From Lachnospiraceae bacterium MD308 (GTDB taxonomy: Bacteria > Bacillota > Clostridia > Lachnospirales > Lachnospiraceae): a stretch of DNA of 50,416 nucleotides. The translations under genes and the position numbers were made by a program. Shown here piece after piece: positions 17,634 through 25,786 of the stretch. The stretch spans positions 1 to 50,416 of the forward strand of contig VIQU02000027.1 in the NCBI GenBank assembly GCA_010206225.2. The letters are read 5' to 3'. The notes below the pieces were generated by a model. That model was given only the letters and a program-made list of their open reading frames with translations. It made no database searches and was not told where the DNA came from. Within the stretch, counting starts at the first letter, position 1; each line of letters opens with the position of its first letter.

Positions 17634-18014
17634 ATGGGTATTTCAAAGCTTACGAATGTATCGAATATATCAGAATTAAAGCTTTCTCATCAGCTGAATG
17701 TACCGGAAAAAACATACTCCGCAAGCTTTGCAGATTCTTTGCAGAAAGAATACAGTAAAAGCGGAATACAGTTTTCAAAACATGCTGCGCAGCGTATGCA
17801 GTCCCGCGGTATGGAAATGACACCGGGACTTCTCAGTGATCTGAATCAGGCGATGCAGAGGGCAAGGGATAAAGGCTCGAAGGATGCAGTGCTGATTGGC
17901 GACAAGAGTGCTTTTATCGTGAATATACCGAATAATACGATTGTTACGATGATGACTGAGAGAGAAATGAAAGAGAATATTTTTACCAATATCGACAGTG
18001 CCGTTTTATTCTAG
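17634..18014 (+). CDS. TIGR02530-like flagellar operon protein
   Basis: A small 126-residue protein of a family found between flgD and flgE in Firmicutes. The recognisable part is IQFSKHAAQRMQSRGMEMTP (~45-64), which matches the FSxHAxxRLxxR pattern of that family, followed by a mixed alpha/beta segment with KDAVLIGDKSAFIVNIPNNTIVT. It has no signal peptide or membrane segment. Its function is not established as far as I know; its position suggests a role in hook assembly or export. Confidence 0.85.
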   Translation: MGISKLTNVSNISELKLSHQLNVPEKTYSASFADSLQKEYSKSGIQFSKHAAQRMQSRGMEMTPGLLSDLNQAMQRARDKGSKDAVLIGDKSAFIVNIPNNTIVTMMTEREMKENIFTNIDSAVLF

Positions 18015-18101
18015 CCGGACCACGTGTGGAGGCTTGGCGACTCGTCCGAATGACGAAGCCATGACGGTACGCAAGCATAGAAAGAAAGGAAGTATAAACA
18101 T
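18015..18101 (+). other. Structured-looking leader of flgE
   Basis: The 87-base gap is more GC-rich than the gaps around it and can fold: GCTTG (18033-18037) pairs with CAAGC (18072-18076), closing a hairpin TCGTC-CGAAT-GACGA (18044-18058) and a minor GCC-ATGAC-GGT (18059-18069). This makes a three-way junction. I do not recognise a known riboswitch class; the GEMM-I core motifs are absent. Confidence 0.4.
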
Positions 18102-19040
18102 ATGGTCAAATCAATGAATGCAGCAATTGCAGGTCTTAAAGCGCATCAGACAAGATTAGATGTACTTGGCAATAATATTGCAAACGTAAATACATGGGGG
18201 TATAAGTCGAGAACGACGAATTTTCAGGATTCTGTATATACGAATATAAAGAATGGGCAGGCAGGTAATGCGACGGTCGGAAACCTTGGAGGTATCAATG
18301 CCTCGCAGCTCGGTTATGGTTCGGTTGTAAGTTCTGTCAGCACGAATTTCGGAGCGACAAATGGACAATATACAGGAAATGATCTGGATTGTATGGTCGA
18401 TGGCACAGGTTTCTTTATTGTAGGTCCGTTTAACAATCCATTTACTACCCCGGCAGCAAGCGGGAATGAAGGTGAATTCGATCTTTCTCAGGGCGGTGCA
18501 TATTTTTCAAGGGTTGGAATTTTTAGTCCGGATGCCAATGGCTATCTGGTAGATGACAGTGGTAACTATGTATTTGGCTTCGCACCAAGTGGAGAGGTTG
18601 ATGAGAACGGAAGGGCGATCATGGATCTGACTCAGATGGTTCCGATCAGAATACCGGTAGATCCGGAGAGCCCGAATGGCGAACTGTATTCCATTGTATC
18701 CTGGCGCATCGGTCAGGACGGTACGGTTGTAGGAACAGATAAGAATAATAAGGCTCATACAATCGGACAGATTGCCATTGCAAATGTGGAGAATCCGAAT
18801 GGCCTGAACCAGAAGACAGGTTACTATTACGAGGTAGGACAGAATGCAGGAAGATGTACCGGTATGCGGACGACGGCTGCAACCGGAAATATCAACAGCG
18901 GTTTCCTTGAGATGTCCAATACGGATCTTGCATTTGACTTTGCTACGATGATCACGACAGAGCGCGGTTATCAGGCGAACACGAAGATCATTACGGTAAC
19001 AGATGAGATACTTGAGCAGCTTGTTAATATGAAACGTTAA
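18102..19040 (+). CDS. flgE: FlgE, flagellar hook protein
   Basis: FlgE polymerises into the hook. The N-terminal D0 segment AAIAGLKAHQTRLDVLGNNIANVNTWGYKS and the C-terminal helix (ELSNTD-like EMSNTDLAFDFATMITTERGYQANTKII) are the axial-protein signatures. The position after flgD and the TIGR02530-like gene, and the cap-like context, make it the hook rather than a rod protein. At 312 residues it is short for FlgE, with a small surface D1/D2 region. The leader upstream and the GC-rich hairpin downstream frame it as a separately processed mRNA segment. Confidence 0.93.
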   Translation: MVKSMNAAIAGLKAHQTRLDVLGNNIANVNTWGYKSRTTNFQDSVYTNIKNGQAGNATVGNLGGINASQLGYGSVVSSVSTNFGATNGQYTGNDLDCMVDGTGFFIVGPFNNPFTTPAASGNEGEFDLSQGGAYFSRVGIFSPDANGYLVDDSGNYVFGFAPSGEVDENGRAIMDLTQMVPIRIPVDPESPNGELYSIVSWRIGQDGTVVGTDKNNKAHTIGQIAIANVENPNGLNQKTGYYYEVGQNAGRCTGMRTTAATGNINSGFLEMSNTDLAFDFATMITTERGYQANTKIITVTDEILEQLVNMKR

Positions 19041-19070
19041 TATATGAAGAATACATAAGCAGTGAAAAAA

Positions 19071-19108
19071 GGCAGAATGAGGCGGCTGCCGGTTTGACGG
19101 CCGCCTCA
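19071..19108 (+). promoter_or_regulatory. GC-rich hairpin between flgE and flbD
   Basis: TGAGGCGGC (19078-19086) pairs perfectly with GCCGCCTCA (19100-19108). A competing stem GGCAG (19071-19075) with CTGCC (19086-19090) overlaps it, so the two are mutually exclusive. No U-tract follows; instead the flbD AGGAGG lies four bases downstream. It looks like an mRNA-stability or translation-control element rather than a terminator. Confidence 0.6.
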
Positions 19109-19125
19109 GAACAGGAGGTTTCGGT

Positions 19126-19326
19126 TTGATTATATTGACAAAACTGAATGGCGAATACATTACGGTAAACGACAGGCAGATTGAATATATAGATCAGATA
19201 CCTGAATCGAAGATTACGATGACGAACGGAAGGTATCATATCGTCAGAGAAAGCCCGCAGGAGATCATTGAAAAGGTGGTTCAGTTTAATCGAAAAATTG
19301 TGAGCGGGATAAAGGTGGAGGTGTAG
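19126..19326 (+). CDS. flbD: FlbD family protein (UUG start)
   Basis: A 66-residue protein of the Gram-positive FlbD family (not the Caulobacter regulator of the same name). The start LTKLNGEYITVN, then IEYIDQIPESKITMTNGRYHIVRES and a final EIIEKVVQFNRKI helix match the family along its whole length. The start is TTG 19126 with AGGAGG at 19113-19118 and 7-base spacing. It stands between flgE and motA as in many Firmicutes. The molecular role is unclear. Confidence 0.92.
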   Translation: MIILTKLNGEYITVNDRQIEYIDQIPESKITMTNGRYHIVRESPQEIIEKVVQFNRKIVSGIKVEV

Positions 19327-19332
19327 ATAATT

Positions 19333-20148
19333 ATGGATCCGACAACAATTATAGGAATAGCGGCTGGTTTTGGGTTTATTGTATTCGGTTGTATGTCAGG
19401 CGGAAGCCTATCGAATTTTTGGGATCCGGGAAGCGTTCTCATCGTACTTGGAGGAACATTCAGTGCGGTTATCGCGAGTTTTCCTCTTGATAAGTTAAAA
19501 AAAATGGGGAAGCATATGACAAAGCTGATCGCAGGCAAGAAGTATCAGCCGGAACCAGTTATTGAAACTATCATTGAATTTGCTCAGATGGCCAGAAAGG
19601 ACGGTCTCCTTGTGCTGGAAGAAAAAGCGAATGAATTGGAAGACCCGTTTTTTAAAAAGGGAATTCTGTTGGTCGTAGATGCGATGGAAGCAGAAAAAGT
19701 GCGCGAGATATTGGAGAATGAAGTTGGCAGCATGATCGAGCGTCATGACGGAGAGGTGGCCATCTATGAGAAGGCATCCAGCTATGCTCCGGCATTTGGT
19801 ATGATCGGAACGCTGGTCGGGCTGGTTAACATGTTGAAATCAATGGATCTGTCGTCCGGGTCATCCAATAATCTGGGAGCCAGTATGGCGACAGCTCTGG
19901 TAACAACTTTCTACGGGTGTATCTTGGCAAACTTGCTTTTTGGACCGATCGCGAAAAAGCTTCGGATCCGTAATGATGAAGAAGTAATCTATAAACAGGT
20001 AATTATTGAAGGGGTTGTAGGTATTCAGGCCGGGGATAACCCGAAGGTGTTAAAGGAGAAGCTGGTATCCCTGCTTCACCAGACGAATCAGCAGAAGATT
20101 CTGAATGGCGAAGAGGGCGGCGGAAAATCTAAGAAATCTAAAAAATAA
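19333..20148 (+). CDS. motA: MotA, flagellar stator channel subunit
   Basis: MotA and MotB form the ion-driven stator. The 271-residue protein has four membrane segments: TM1 and TM2 within the first ~55 residues, then a cytoplasmic loop with charged residues that touch FliG, and TM3 and TM4 (SYAPAFGMIGTLVGLVNML and MATALVTTFYGCILANLLFG, ~147-202). The TM3 proline (PAFGMIG) is conserved. The sequence alone does not decide between H+ and Na+. It is followed by motB after 30 bases. Confidence 0.97.
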   Translation: MDPTTIIGIAAGFGFIVFGCMSGGSLSNFWDPGSVLIVLGGTFSAVIASFPLDKLKKMGKHMTKLIAGKKYQPEPVIETIIEFAQMARKDGLLVLEEKANELEDPFFKKGILLVVDAMEAEKVREILENEVGSMIERHDGEVAIYEKASSYAPAFGMIGTLVGLVNMLKSMDLSSGSSNNLGASMATALVTTFYGCILANLLFGPIAKKLRIRNDEEVIYKQVIIEGVVGIQAGDNPKVLKEKLVSLLHQTNQQKILNGEEGGGKSKKSKK

Positions 20149-20178
20149 GAGTGATATAAGCAGTTGGAGTGGATATAG

Positions 20179-21036
20179 ATGAAAAAGAGAAATAAAGCGC
20201 CGGAGGAAGGCTCCTCATGGATGGATACATACGGCGACATGGTTACGCTGCTTTTATGTTTTTTCGTACTGTTATATTCCATATCATCTGTCGATCAGGT
20301 GAAGTGGGAAAACCTTGTTAAGAGTTTAAATCCGGATGCGGCGAAAGAAGTATCGCAGCTTGTTACGACAGAGAATCAGCCGGGTGACGATGACGTGCCG
20401 GGGAGTACGGATCTCCCAAAGGATACGAACAGAGATGCGATCTATGAAGATGATCTGAACGATCCGAAGGAGAATACGGGCAGAAGTCCGGAGGAACAGC
20501 AGGCATTGGATGAACAGTTCGATTCCTTGTACGAAAAGCTTCAGGAACTGAAGGAACTTGCCGATGATGCCACAGAAGTTGAAATTGCTAAAGGAGAAGG
20601 CTATACATTTATTACATTTCGTGATAAAGTATTCTTTGACGGTGATGACTGGGTGATGAGGGACGACGGAAAGAAGATGATCGATGTCTTTGCTAAGATT
20701 ATTAAGCCGTGTGCGAAATCAATAGAGCAGATTCAGATCATTGGTCATACATCACAGGGAAGACCGGATAAGAAGAATAATATCAATACAGACCGAGAGC
20801 TGTCGGCTATGCGGAGTGCGGTTGTAACTGCATATCTGCAGAAAAAGAAAGTCATAGCCGCTGACAGACTCTACAGTTCGGCTTTTGGACAGCATCGTCC
20901 TATCGCCTCATTTGACACGCCGGAGGATCGGGCAAAGAACCGTAGAGTAGAGCTTTTGATTACCAAGACGGGTAATGTTGAGAATCAGCTTGATAAGTAT
21001 TATAAGCAAGTATACGGCGAGACTACTACTGAATAG
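20179..21036 (+). CDS. motB: MotB, flagellar stator peptidoglycan-anchored subunit
   Basis: MotB anchors the stator to peptidoglycan and carries the ion-binding Asp. Residues 1-20 are cytoplasmic. D20 in TYGDMVTLLLCFFVLLYS begins the single membrane helix (~21-36) and is the expected ion-binding residue. A Pro/Asp/Glu-rich linker follows, then an OmpA-type domain (~130-265) with IQIIGHTSQG, then RELSAMRSAVVTAYL and NRRVELLI. fliL, which usually follows motB, is absent and fliM comes next after 18 bases. Confidence 0.97.
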   Translation: MKKRNKAPEEGSSWMDTYGDMVTLLLCFFVLLYSISSVDQVKWENLVKSLNPDAAKEVSQLVTTENQPGDDDVPGSTDLPKDTNRDAIYEDDLNDPKENTGRSPEEQQALDEQFDSLYEKLQELKELADDATEVEIAKGEGYTFITFRDKVFFDGDDWVMRDDGKKMIDVFAKIIKPCAKSIEQIQIIGHTSQGRPDKKNNINTDRELSAMRSAVVTAYLQKKKVIAADRLYSSAFGQHRPIASFDTPEDRAKNRRVELLITKTGNVENQLDKYYKQVYGETTTE

Positions 21037-21054
21037 AAGGAAATGTGAATCATT

Positions 21055-22098
21055 ATGTCAGATGTATTATCACAAAGCCAGATAGACATGCTGTTGAATT
21101 CCATGAAGGAAGGCAATTCAGGAGCTGCCAAACCGGAAGAGAAGAAAGAAAAAGAATATAAAAAATATGATTTTTACAGCCCGAAGAAGTTCACGAGAGA
21201 GCGGCTTAAGATTTTGAAAGGTATTCATGACAATTATTGCAGAATTATCGTGTCGCAGTTGAATGGAATCTTGCGTATGAATTGCGAGATAGAAGTAATC
21301 TCCGTAGAGGAACAGCGTTATCATGAGTTTGGAAATTCTATGGGTGAGAATGATGTTATGGTGCTTCTGTATATGAAGCTGCCGGATGATTCAAAAAATC
21401 CGCCGATTGTGTTCCATATCAGTCAGCTTCTTGTGACGAATATGATTGACCGGATGTTAGGCGGTGAGGGAGATACAGCGGAGCTTCCGGTGGAATATAC
21501 TTATACGGATATAGAGCTTGCGCTTTATCAGAAGCTTTTGACATATTTTTCCGGAGCGATTAAAGATTCGTGGAAGAATTATATCAGTCTGTCTGTGGAT
21601 CACAGAAGGCTGGAGCAGTCGCCCAGTATGTTTCAGGAGATTGGGATGGATGAGACGATAGCGATTATTATGCTGGAGATGAGGATTCCCAATGCGAGCG
21701 GTTATATCAGCGTATGTATTCCGGGAAGCCTCTTGACGAATATATTCTCTATTATGGATAAGCGGCGTAATGTTGAAAGTGCTTATGACAATGGTATTGC
21801 AAACAGCAGAGAGATCATTATGGAGAAGCTCAAGACTTCAGCGCTCGATATGAGAGTACAGCTTGCTACGGCTAAGTTGGATTTCCGAGATGTCTATAGT
21901 CTTAAGGTGGATGATGTGATTGACCTTAACAAGAGCAAGAGTTCGGATGTGCGTGTCTATGTTGGAGGAGAGCCGTGGTATGATGCTAAACTTGGCGTAC
22001 ATAAGAACAGCGTTGCGGTAAAACTGGATCAGCGGATCGAAAAAGAGGAGATTGAACCAGAGACAGAGAAAAAACCTGAAGAGGTGTCGGTAGAGTAA
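21055..22098 (+). CDS. fliM: FliM, flagellar motor switch protein
   Basis: FliM is the C-ring switch protein that binds CheY-P. The N-terminal EIDxLL-type peptide reads LSQSQIDMLL (residues 5-14), followed by a Lys/Glu-rich linker. The CheC-like middle domain (~45-230) follows, and the C-terminal SpoA/FliN-like domain runs ~250-330. The length (347 aa) is normal. It is followed by cheY, flgC and fliY, so two parts of the switch are encoded close to CheY. Confidence 0.97.
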   Translation: MSDVLSQSQIDMLLNSMKEGNSGAAKPEEKKEKEYKKYDFYSPKKFTRERLKILKGIHDNYCRIIVSQLNGILRMNCEIEVISVEEQRYHEFGNSMGENDVMVLLYMKLPDDSKNPPIVFHISQLLVTNMIDRMLGGEGDTAELPVEYTYTDIELALYQKLLTYFSGAIKDSWKNYISLSVDHRRLEQSPSMFQEIGMDETIAIIMLEMRIPNASGYISVCIPGSLLTNIFSIMDKRRNVESAYDNGIANSREIIMEKLKTSALDMRVQLATAKLDFRDVYSLKVDDVIDLNKSKSSDVRVYVGGEPWYDAKLGVHKNSVAVKLDQRIEKEEIEPETEKKPEEVSVE

Positions 22099-22159
22099 GT
22101 ACCAGTGGATGACCCCGCTGTTACAATATATAAGTAAAAACAAGGAGAGAGGTGCTGAA

Positions 22160-22522
22160 ATGGCTAAAATAATGGTAGTTGATGACGCAGCATTTATGCG
22201 GATGATGGTTAAAAATGCGCTTGCGCAGGGCGGATATACGGATGTAATCGAGGCTGCTGATGGTCAGGAAGCTGTAAAGACATACAGTGAGCAGAAGCCA
22301 GAGTTGGTTTTGATGGATATTACAATGCCGAATATGGACGGACTGGAAGCGCTTAAGAAAATTAAGGAATTAGATAGTGATTCACAGGTTGTAATGTGTT
22401 CTGCCATGGGACAGGAGAGTATGGTTATCGAGGCGATCAAGTCGGGTGCTAAGGACTTTATTGTAAAACCGTTCAAACCGGAACGGATTCTTAAGACAGT
22501 AACCGGCCTCTTGGAAAAATAG
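22160..22522 (+). CDS. cheY: CheY, chemotaxis response regulator
   Basis: CheY-P binds FliM/FliY to change rotation. The 120-residue protein is a lone receiver domain with acidic pair D8/D9, phospho-acceptor D53 in LMDITMP, a conserved Ser in VVMCSAMG, and Lys in IVKPFKP. The start is ATG 22160 with GGAGAGAGGTG upstream; an in-frame ATG at 22109 lies between genes without a good ribosome site. It sits between fliM and flgC. Confidence 0.97.
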   Translation: MAKIMVVDDAAFMRMMVKNALAQGGYTDVIEAADGQEAVKTYSEQKPELVLMDITMPNMDGLEALKKIKELDSDSQVVMCSAMGQESMVIEAIKSGAKDFIVKPFKPERILKTVTGLLEK

Positions 22523-22534
22523 GAGGTATAGGCA

Positions 22535-22981
22535 ATGGCTTTTTTAAGTTCATTAGATATCAGTGCATCAGGTATGACTGCACAACGTCTGCGGCTTGAT
22601 GTCGCAGCGCAGAATATTGCGAATATTGAAACGACAAGAACGGAAGACGGTGGGACTTACCGCAGAAAAGTAGTAAGATTCCAAGCCGAAGAGGAATCTT
22701 TTAGTTCTGTACTCCGCCGTACAAGAAACGCAGGACGTTCAGGAGAACGTAACGGCGGAGTGATTGTGACAGAGATTGCCGAGGACGAGACAGATTTAAA
22801 GATGGTATATAATCCGGAACATCCGGATGCGGATGCAAATGGCTATGTAGCAATGCCTAATGTAGATTTGATTAAGGAAACTACGGACAGTATGGCGGCA
22901 ACCCATTCTTATAATGCGAATATTACTGCGTTTAATGCAATTAAGCTTATGGCACAGAGGGCCCTTGAGATTGGACAGTAA
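22535..22981 (+). CDS. flgC: FlgC, proximal rod protein (displaced)
   Basis: FlgC is a proximal rod subunit. The 148-residue protein shows the N-terminal signature ISASGMTAQRLRLDVAAQNIANIETT and the C-terminal NVDLIKETTDSMAATHSYNANITAFNAIKLMAQRAL, both typical of FlgC rather than FlgB or FlgG. In most genomes flgC follows flgB; here it lies between cheY and fliY, 12.4 kb downstream of flgB in the same operon. A good GGAGGT site lies 9 bases upstream and all conserved parts are intact. Confidence 0.96.
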   Translation: MAFLSSLDISASGMTAQRLRLDVAAQNIANIETTRTEDGGTYRRKVVRFQAEEESFSSVLRRTRNAGRSGERNGGVIVTEIAEDETDLKMVYNPEHPDADANGYVAMPNVDLIKETTDSMAATHSYNANITAFNAIKLMAQRALEIGQ

Positions 22982-22998
22982 CAGCATGAGGGGATCCG

Positions 22999-24426
22999 AT
23001 GAAGCCGGAAAGAGGGATAAGAAATATGGATACTTACACTTTAAGTAATATGGAAATAGACGCCGTCGGTGAAATCCTTAATATTAGTCTTGGAGCCTCT
23101 GCAACCGCTGTTTCAACTATGCTGGACACCAGGGTTGATATTACGACTCCGGTTGTTAAAGTAAAGCATAAGGATGAATTTGAATTTGCAAGTATTGAGC
23201 CGGCGGTCGGCGTTCAGATTGGTTACGTGGAAGGGCTTGACGGTAATAATATCATGCTGCTTAAGCGTATTGATGTAAAAGTGATCGTTGAGCTTTTGAT
23301 GGGAATGGAGATCCCGGACGATCAGTTTGAACTGGATGAGATGAATATCAGTGCAATTTGTGAGGTCATGAATCAGATGATGGGTGCCTCTGCGACAGCA
23401 TTGTCTGAACTTCTTTCCAGAAGAGTTGATATTTCCACTCCGGTTTCCTTTGAGGTAGAGAGTCCGGAACAGTTTAAGGAAAAATATTTTGCGGAAAATG
23501 ACCAGATGGTGGTTATCAGATTTAATCTGATGATAGCAGATAAGATGGAGAGTGAATTCCTGAACCTGATGCCGATCAGTCTGGCAAAGGATCTTGTATC
23601 AGGGTTCTTTCCTGACGGAGCTGCGCAAGAAGACAGCGCACCGGCACCGGCACCGTCCCCGCAGCCGCAGACGGCTGACAGTTTGGGCGGCGGCGAAAGC
23701 AAGATGATGTCGCAGGAAGAAATCGAGAGAATGCTTCAGGGCGGAGCAGGAAGTGTTGCGAGTGAACCGGTTTCGGCACCGGCGCCGACAGCATCAGGCT
23801 CTGACGGTGGAGTTATGTCTCAGGAAGCGATTGAGCAAATGCTTAAAGGTACGCAAGGAGACATCCCGGCATCGACAGCACAGCCACAGACCGCGGTGCA
23901 GCAACAGCCTGTGCAGCCGCAGACGGCGACGCAGCAGCCCGTGCAGCCCGCGACGCAGCAGCCCGTGCAGCCCGCGCAGTCAATGCAGCAGGCGCCGGTA
24001 TATGTACAACCGCAGATGGATCCGACACTTATGAACAATATGATGCAGATGATGGATTTGATGCGTCAGTCTCTGGAACAGCAGCAACAGCAGATCCAGC
24101 AGCTTAAAGATGCGTCGACGGCTCCGCGGAAACTTAAAGTTCAGGCGGCAGCGCAGCCTAATTTAAGTGACGGAAGTGCATCAAGCGGAATATTAGATGA
24201 AAATCTGGATATGATGATGGATGTACCGATGGAGCTTTCTGTTGAGATAGGAAGAACCACGAAGATGGTCAAAGATATTCTGGAGTTAAACAAAGGTTCG
24301 CTGGTGGTACTGGATAAGCTTGCCGGTGAGCAGGTCGATCTGTATGTAAATGGACAATGCATTGCCAAAGGGGATGTGGTTGTTGTAGATGACAATTTTG
24401 GACTCCGGATCGCTGAGATTGTATAG
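22999..24426 (+). CDS. fliY: FliY, CheY-P phosphatase / FliN-type switch protein
   Basis: FliY is the Gram-positive fusion of a CheC-type phosphatase and FliN. The CheC-like part (~15-205) has two intact phosphatase signatures, E25-I-L-N28 and E122-V-M-N125. A long linker (~206-395) contains two FliM-like peptides, MSQEEIERML (237-246) and MSQEAIEQML (273-282), and a Pro/Gln repeat region. The SpoA/FliN domain (~405-475) ends the protein. B. subtilis FliY carries one such CheY-binding peptide at its N-terminus; here two sit internally. ATG 22999 has AGGGG 5 bases upstream; ATG 23026 is an alternative. Confidence 0.95.
   Translation: MKPERGIRNMDTYTLSNMEIDAVGEILNISLGASATAVSTMLDTRVDITTPVVKVKHKDEFEFASIEPAVGVQIGYVEGLDGNNIMLLKRIDVKVIVELLMGMEIPDDQFELDEMNISAICEVMNQMMGASATALSELLSRRVDISTPVSFEVESPEQFKEKYFAENDQMVVIRFNLMIADKMESEFLNLMPISLAKDLVSGFFPDGAAQEDSAPAPAPSPQPQTADSLGGGESKMMSQEEIERMLQGGAGSVASEPVSAPAPTASGSDGGVMSQEAIEQMLKGTQGDIPASTAQPQTAVQQQPVQPQTATQQPVQPATQQPVQPAQSMQQAPVYVQPQMDPTLMNNMMQMMDLMRQSLEQQQQQIQQLKDASTAPRKLKVQAAAQPNLSDGSASSGILDENLDMMMDVPMELSVEIGRTTKMVKDILELNKGSLVVLDKLAGEQVDLYVNGQCIAKGDVVVVDDNFGLRIAEIV
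23926..23973 (+). repeat. 24-base perfect tandem repeat within fliY
   Basis: Two identical 24-base units, 23926-23949 and 23950-23973, encode two copies of ATQQPVQP in the FliY linker. A third, degenerate QQPVQPQT copy lies just upstream. Because the unit is a multiple of three, copy-number change would keep the frame. Confidence 0.9.
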
Positions 24427-24467
24427 ATAACAGATGAATTAATGAAAAAAGAAAAGAGGAAGACTTT

Positions 24468-24824
24468 ATGCTTCAGTCAGTCATAACAGCAATTGGCACG
24501 CTGTTGATCATAGTTGTAATTCTTTTCCTGACATATATATGTACAAAATATATTGGGAACAGGATGAGTCTTGGAGGGTATGGGGGGCAGAATGCCCGCT
24601 ATATCAGTATCGTAGACCGGGTGTTGGTAGGGCAGGAGTCTTCGGTAGCTCTTGTAAAAGTTTCAGGCAGAATGTTTCTGCTTGGAATTACAGGAGAGAA
24701 TGTTAATATGCTGACGGAGCTTACAGAGGATGAACTGACAGAGATCCCTGCTCCGGTAAATGGAAATTATGCGGGCACAGCTTTTAAGGATGTAATAGAG
24801 CGGCTGAAGGACAGGAAGAAGTAA
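24468..24824 (+). CDS. fliO: FliO, export gate assembly protein
   Basis: FliO helps the FliP ring assemble. The 118-residue protein has one N-terminal membrane helix (IGTLLIIVVILFLTYICTKYI, ~8-28) and a small cytoplasmic domain with ISIVDRVLVGQESSVALVKVSGRMFLLGITG, the family signature. It comes directly before fliP, and the gap is 4 bases. Confidence 0.92.
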   Translation: MLQSVITAIGTLLIIVVILFLTYICTKYIGNRMSLGGYGGQNARYISIVDRVLVGQESSVALVKVSGRMFLLGITGENVNMLTELTEDELTEIPAPVNGNYAGTAFKDVIERLKDRKK

Positions 24825-24828
24825 TTAT

Positions 24829-25494
24829 ATGGATTTAACAAATAACAATTTAGTAAGCATCAATGGTGAAGAGGTCCCTACTCTGCAAATTCTTCTGATG
24901 CTGACGATTTTGATGATTCTGCCATCGCTTCTTATTATGATGACGTCTTTTGTCAGGATTATCATTATTCTTTCTTTTACAAGAAATGCAATAGGAATCC
25001 AGCAGACTCCGCCAAATATGGTGTTAGTGGGAATGGCTCTGTTTCTGACGCTGTTTATTATGGATCCGATTATAAAGCAGGTGAATACGGAGGTCTATAC
25101 TCCATATAAAAATGGCGAGCTTACGCAGACTGAGGTGTTTACCCAGGCGCAGGTGCCGCTTAAGGAGTTTATGCTGAAAAACACAGAGAAAAGTACGCTC
25201 AATCTATTTATAGACATGTCGGGACAGGAACTGGAGGGAGAGCCTCAGGACTTGTCTCTTACAGTTATTACTCCGGCATTTATGACAAGTGAGCTGAAGC
25301 GAGGGTTTACAGCAGGACTTCTTTTGTATATCCCGTTTCTTTTGTTGGATATCATCGTTTCAAGCACATTGATGTCGATGGGTATGATCATGCTTCCACC
25401 GGCAACCATTGCATTGCCGTTTAAAGTGCTTTTATTTGTGTCAGTTGACGGATGGGAATTATTGTTCTCATCAATTGTAAAGAGTTTTAATTAG
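24829..25494 (+). CDS. fliP: FliP, flagellar export gate protein
   Basis: FliP forms the core of the export gate. The protein has four hydrophobic segments and the family motifs MTSFVRIIIILSFTRNAIGIQQTPPN near residues 38-63 and the C-terminal MSMGMIMLPPATIALPFKVLLF. It is 221 residues and lacks the cleavable signal peptide found in E. coli FliP; only ~15 polar residues precede the first helix, which is common in Gram-positives. Confidence 0.97.
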   Translation: MDLTNNNLVSINGEEVPTLQILLMLTILMILPSLLIMMTSFVRIIIILSFTRNAIGIQQTPPNMVLVGMALFLTLFIMDPIIKQVNTEVYTPYKNGELTQTEVFTQAQVPLKEFMLKNTEKSTLNLFIDMSGQELEGEPQDLSLTVITPAFMTSELKRGFTAGLLLYIPFLLLDIIVSSTLMSMGMIMLPPATIALPFKVLLFVSVDGWELLFSSIVKSFN

Positions 25495-25511
25495 CGAAGG
25501 AAGATGATATT

Positions 25512-25775
25512 ATGATGACTACATCAGAGATTACAGATGTAATGTATCAACTGTTTGTGCTTGCGGTGCAGCTTGCCGGTCCCGTGTTGATTATCAGTAT
25601 GGTAGTCGGAATCGTTATTTCCATTATTCAGGCTGCGACACAGATTCATGAACAGACGCTGACTTTTCTTCCGAAGCTGGTTGTGATTGGTGTGATTCTG
25701 GTGATCAACGGGAGCAATATGCTTAGAGCTATGCAGGACTTTACGAAGCAGATATTTGAGATGATTGCCAGATAG
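25512..25775 (+). CDS. fliQ: FliQ, flagellar export gate protein
   Basis: An 87-residue, two-helix membrane protein that wraps round the FliP ring. It shows the family pattern AGPVLIISMVVGIVISIIQAATQIHEQTLTFLPK (~20-53). It begins 17 bases after fliP and is followed by fliR after 11 bases with an AGGAGG site. Confidence 0.96.
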   Translation: MMTTSEITDVMYQLFVLAVQLAGPVLIISMVVGIVISIIQAATQIHEQTLTFLPKLVVIGVILVINGSNMLRAMQDFTKQIFEMIAR

Positions 25776-25786
25776 GAGGGAAAATA

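Noticed and set aside
18015-18101. c-di-GMP (GEMM-I) riboswitch upstream of flgE
   Set aside because: The conserved core elements (GGGCAAACC and GGACGCAAAGCC types) are not there; kept only as an unnamed structured leader.
23926-23973. Short repeat array as possible CRISPR
   Set aside because: Tandem units without spacers, inside an open reading frame.
23820-24038. Minus-strand Cys-rich frame in fliY
   Set aside because: It is the shadow of the GC-rich Pro/Gln repeat of FliY; the repetitive composition produces the cysteines.
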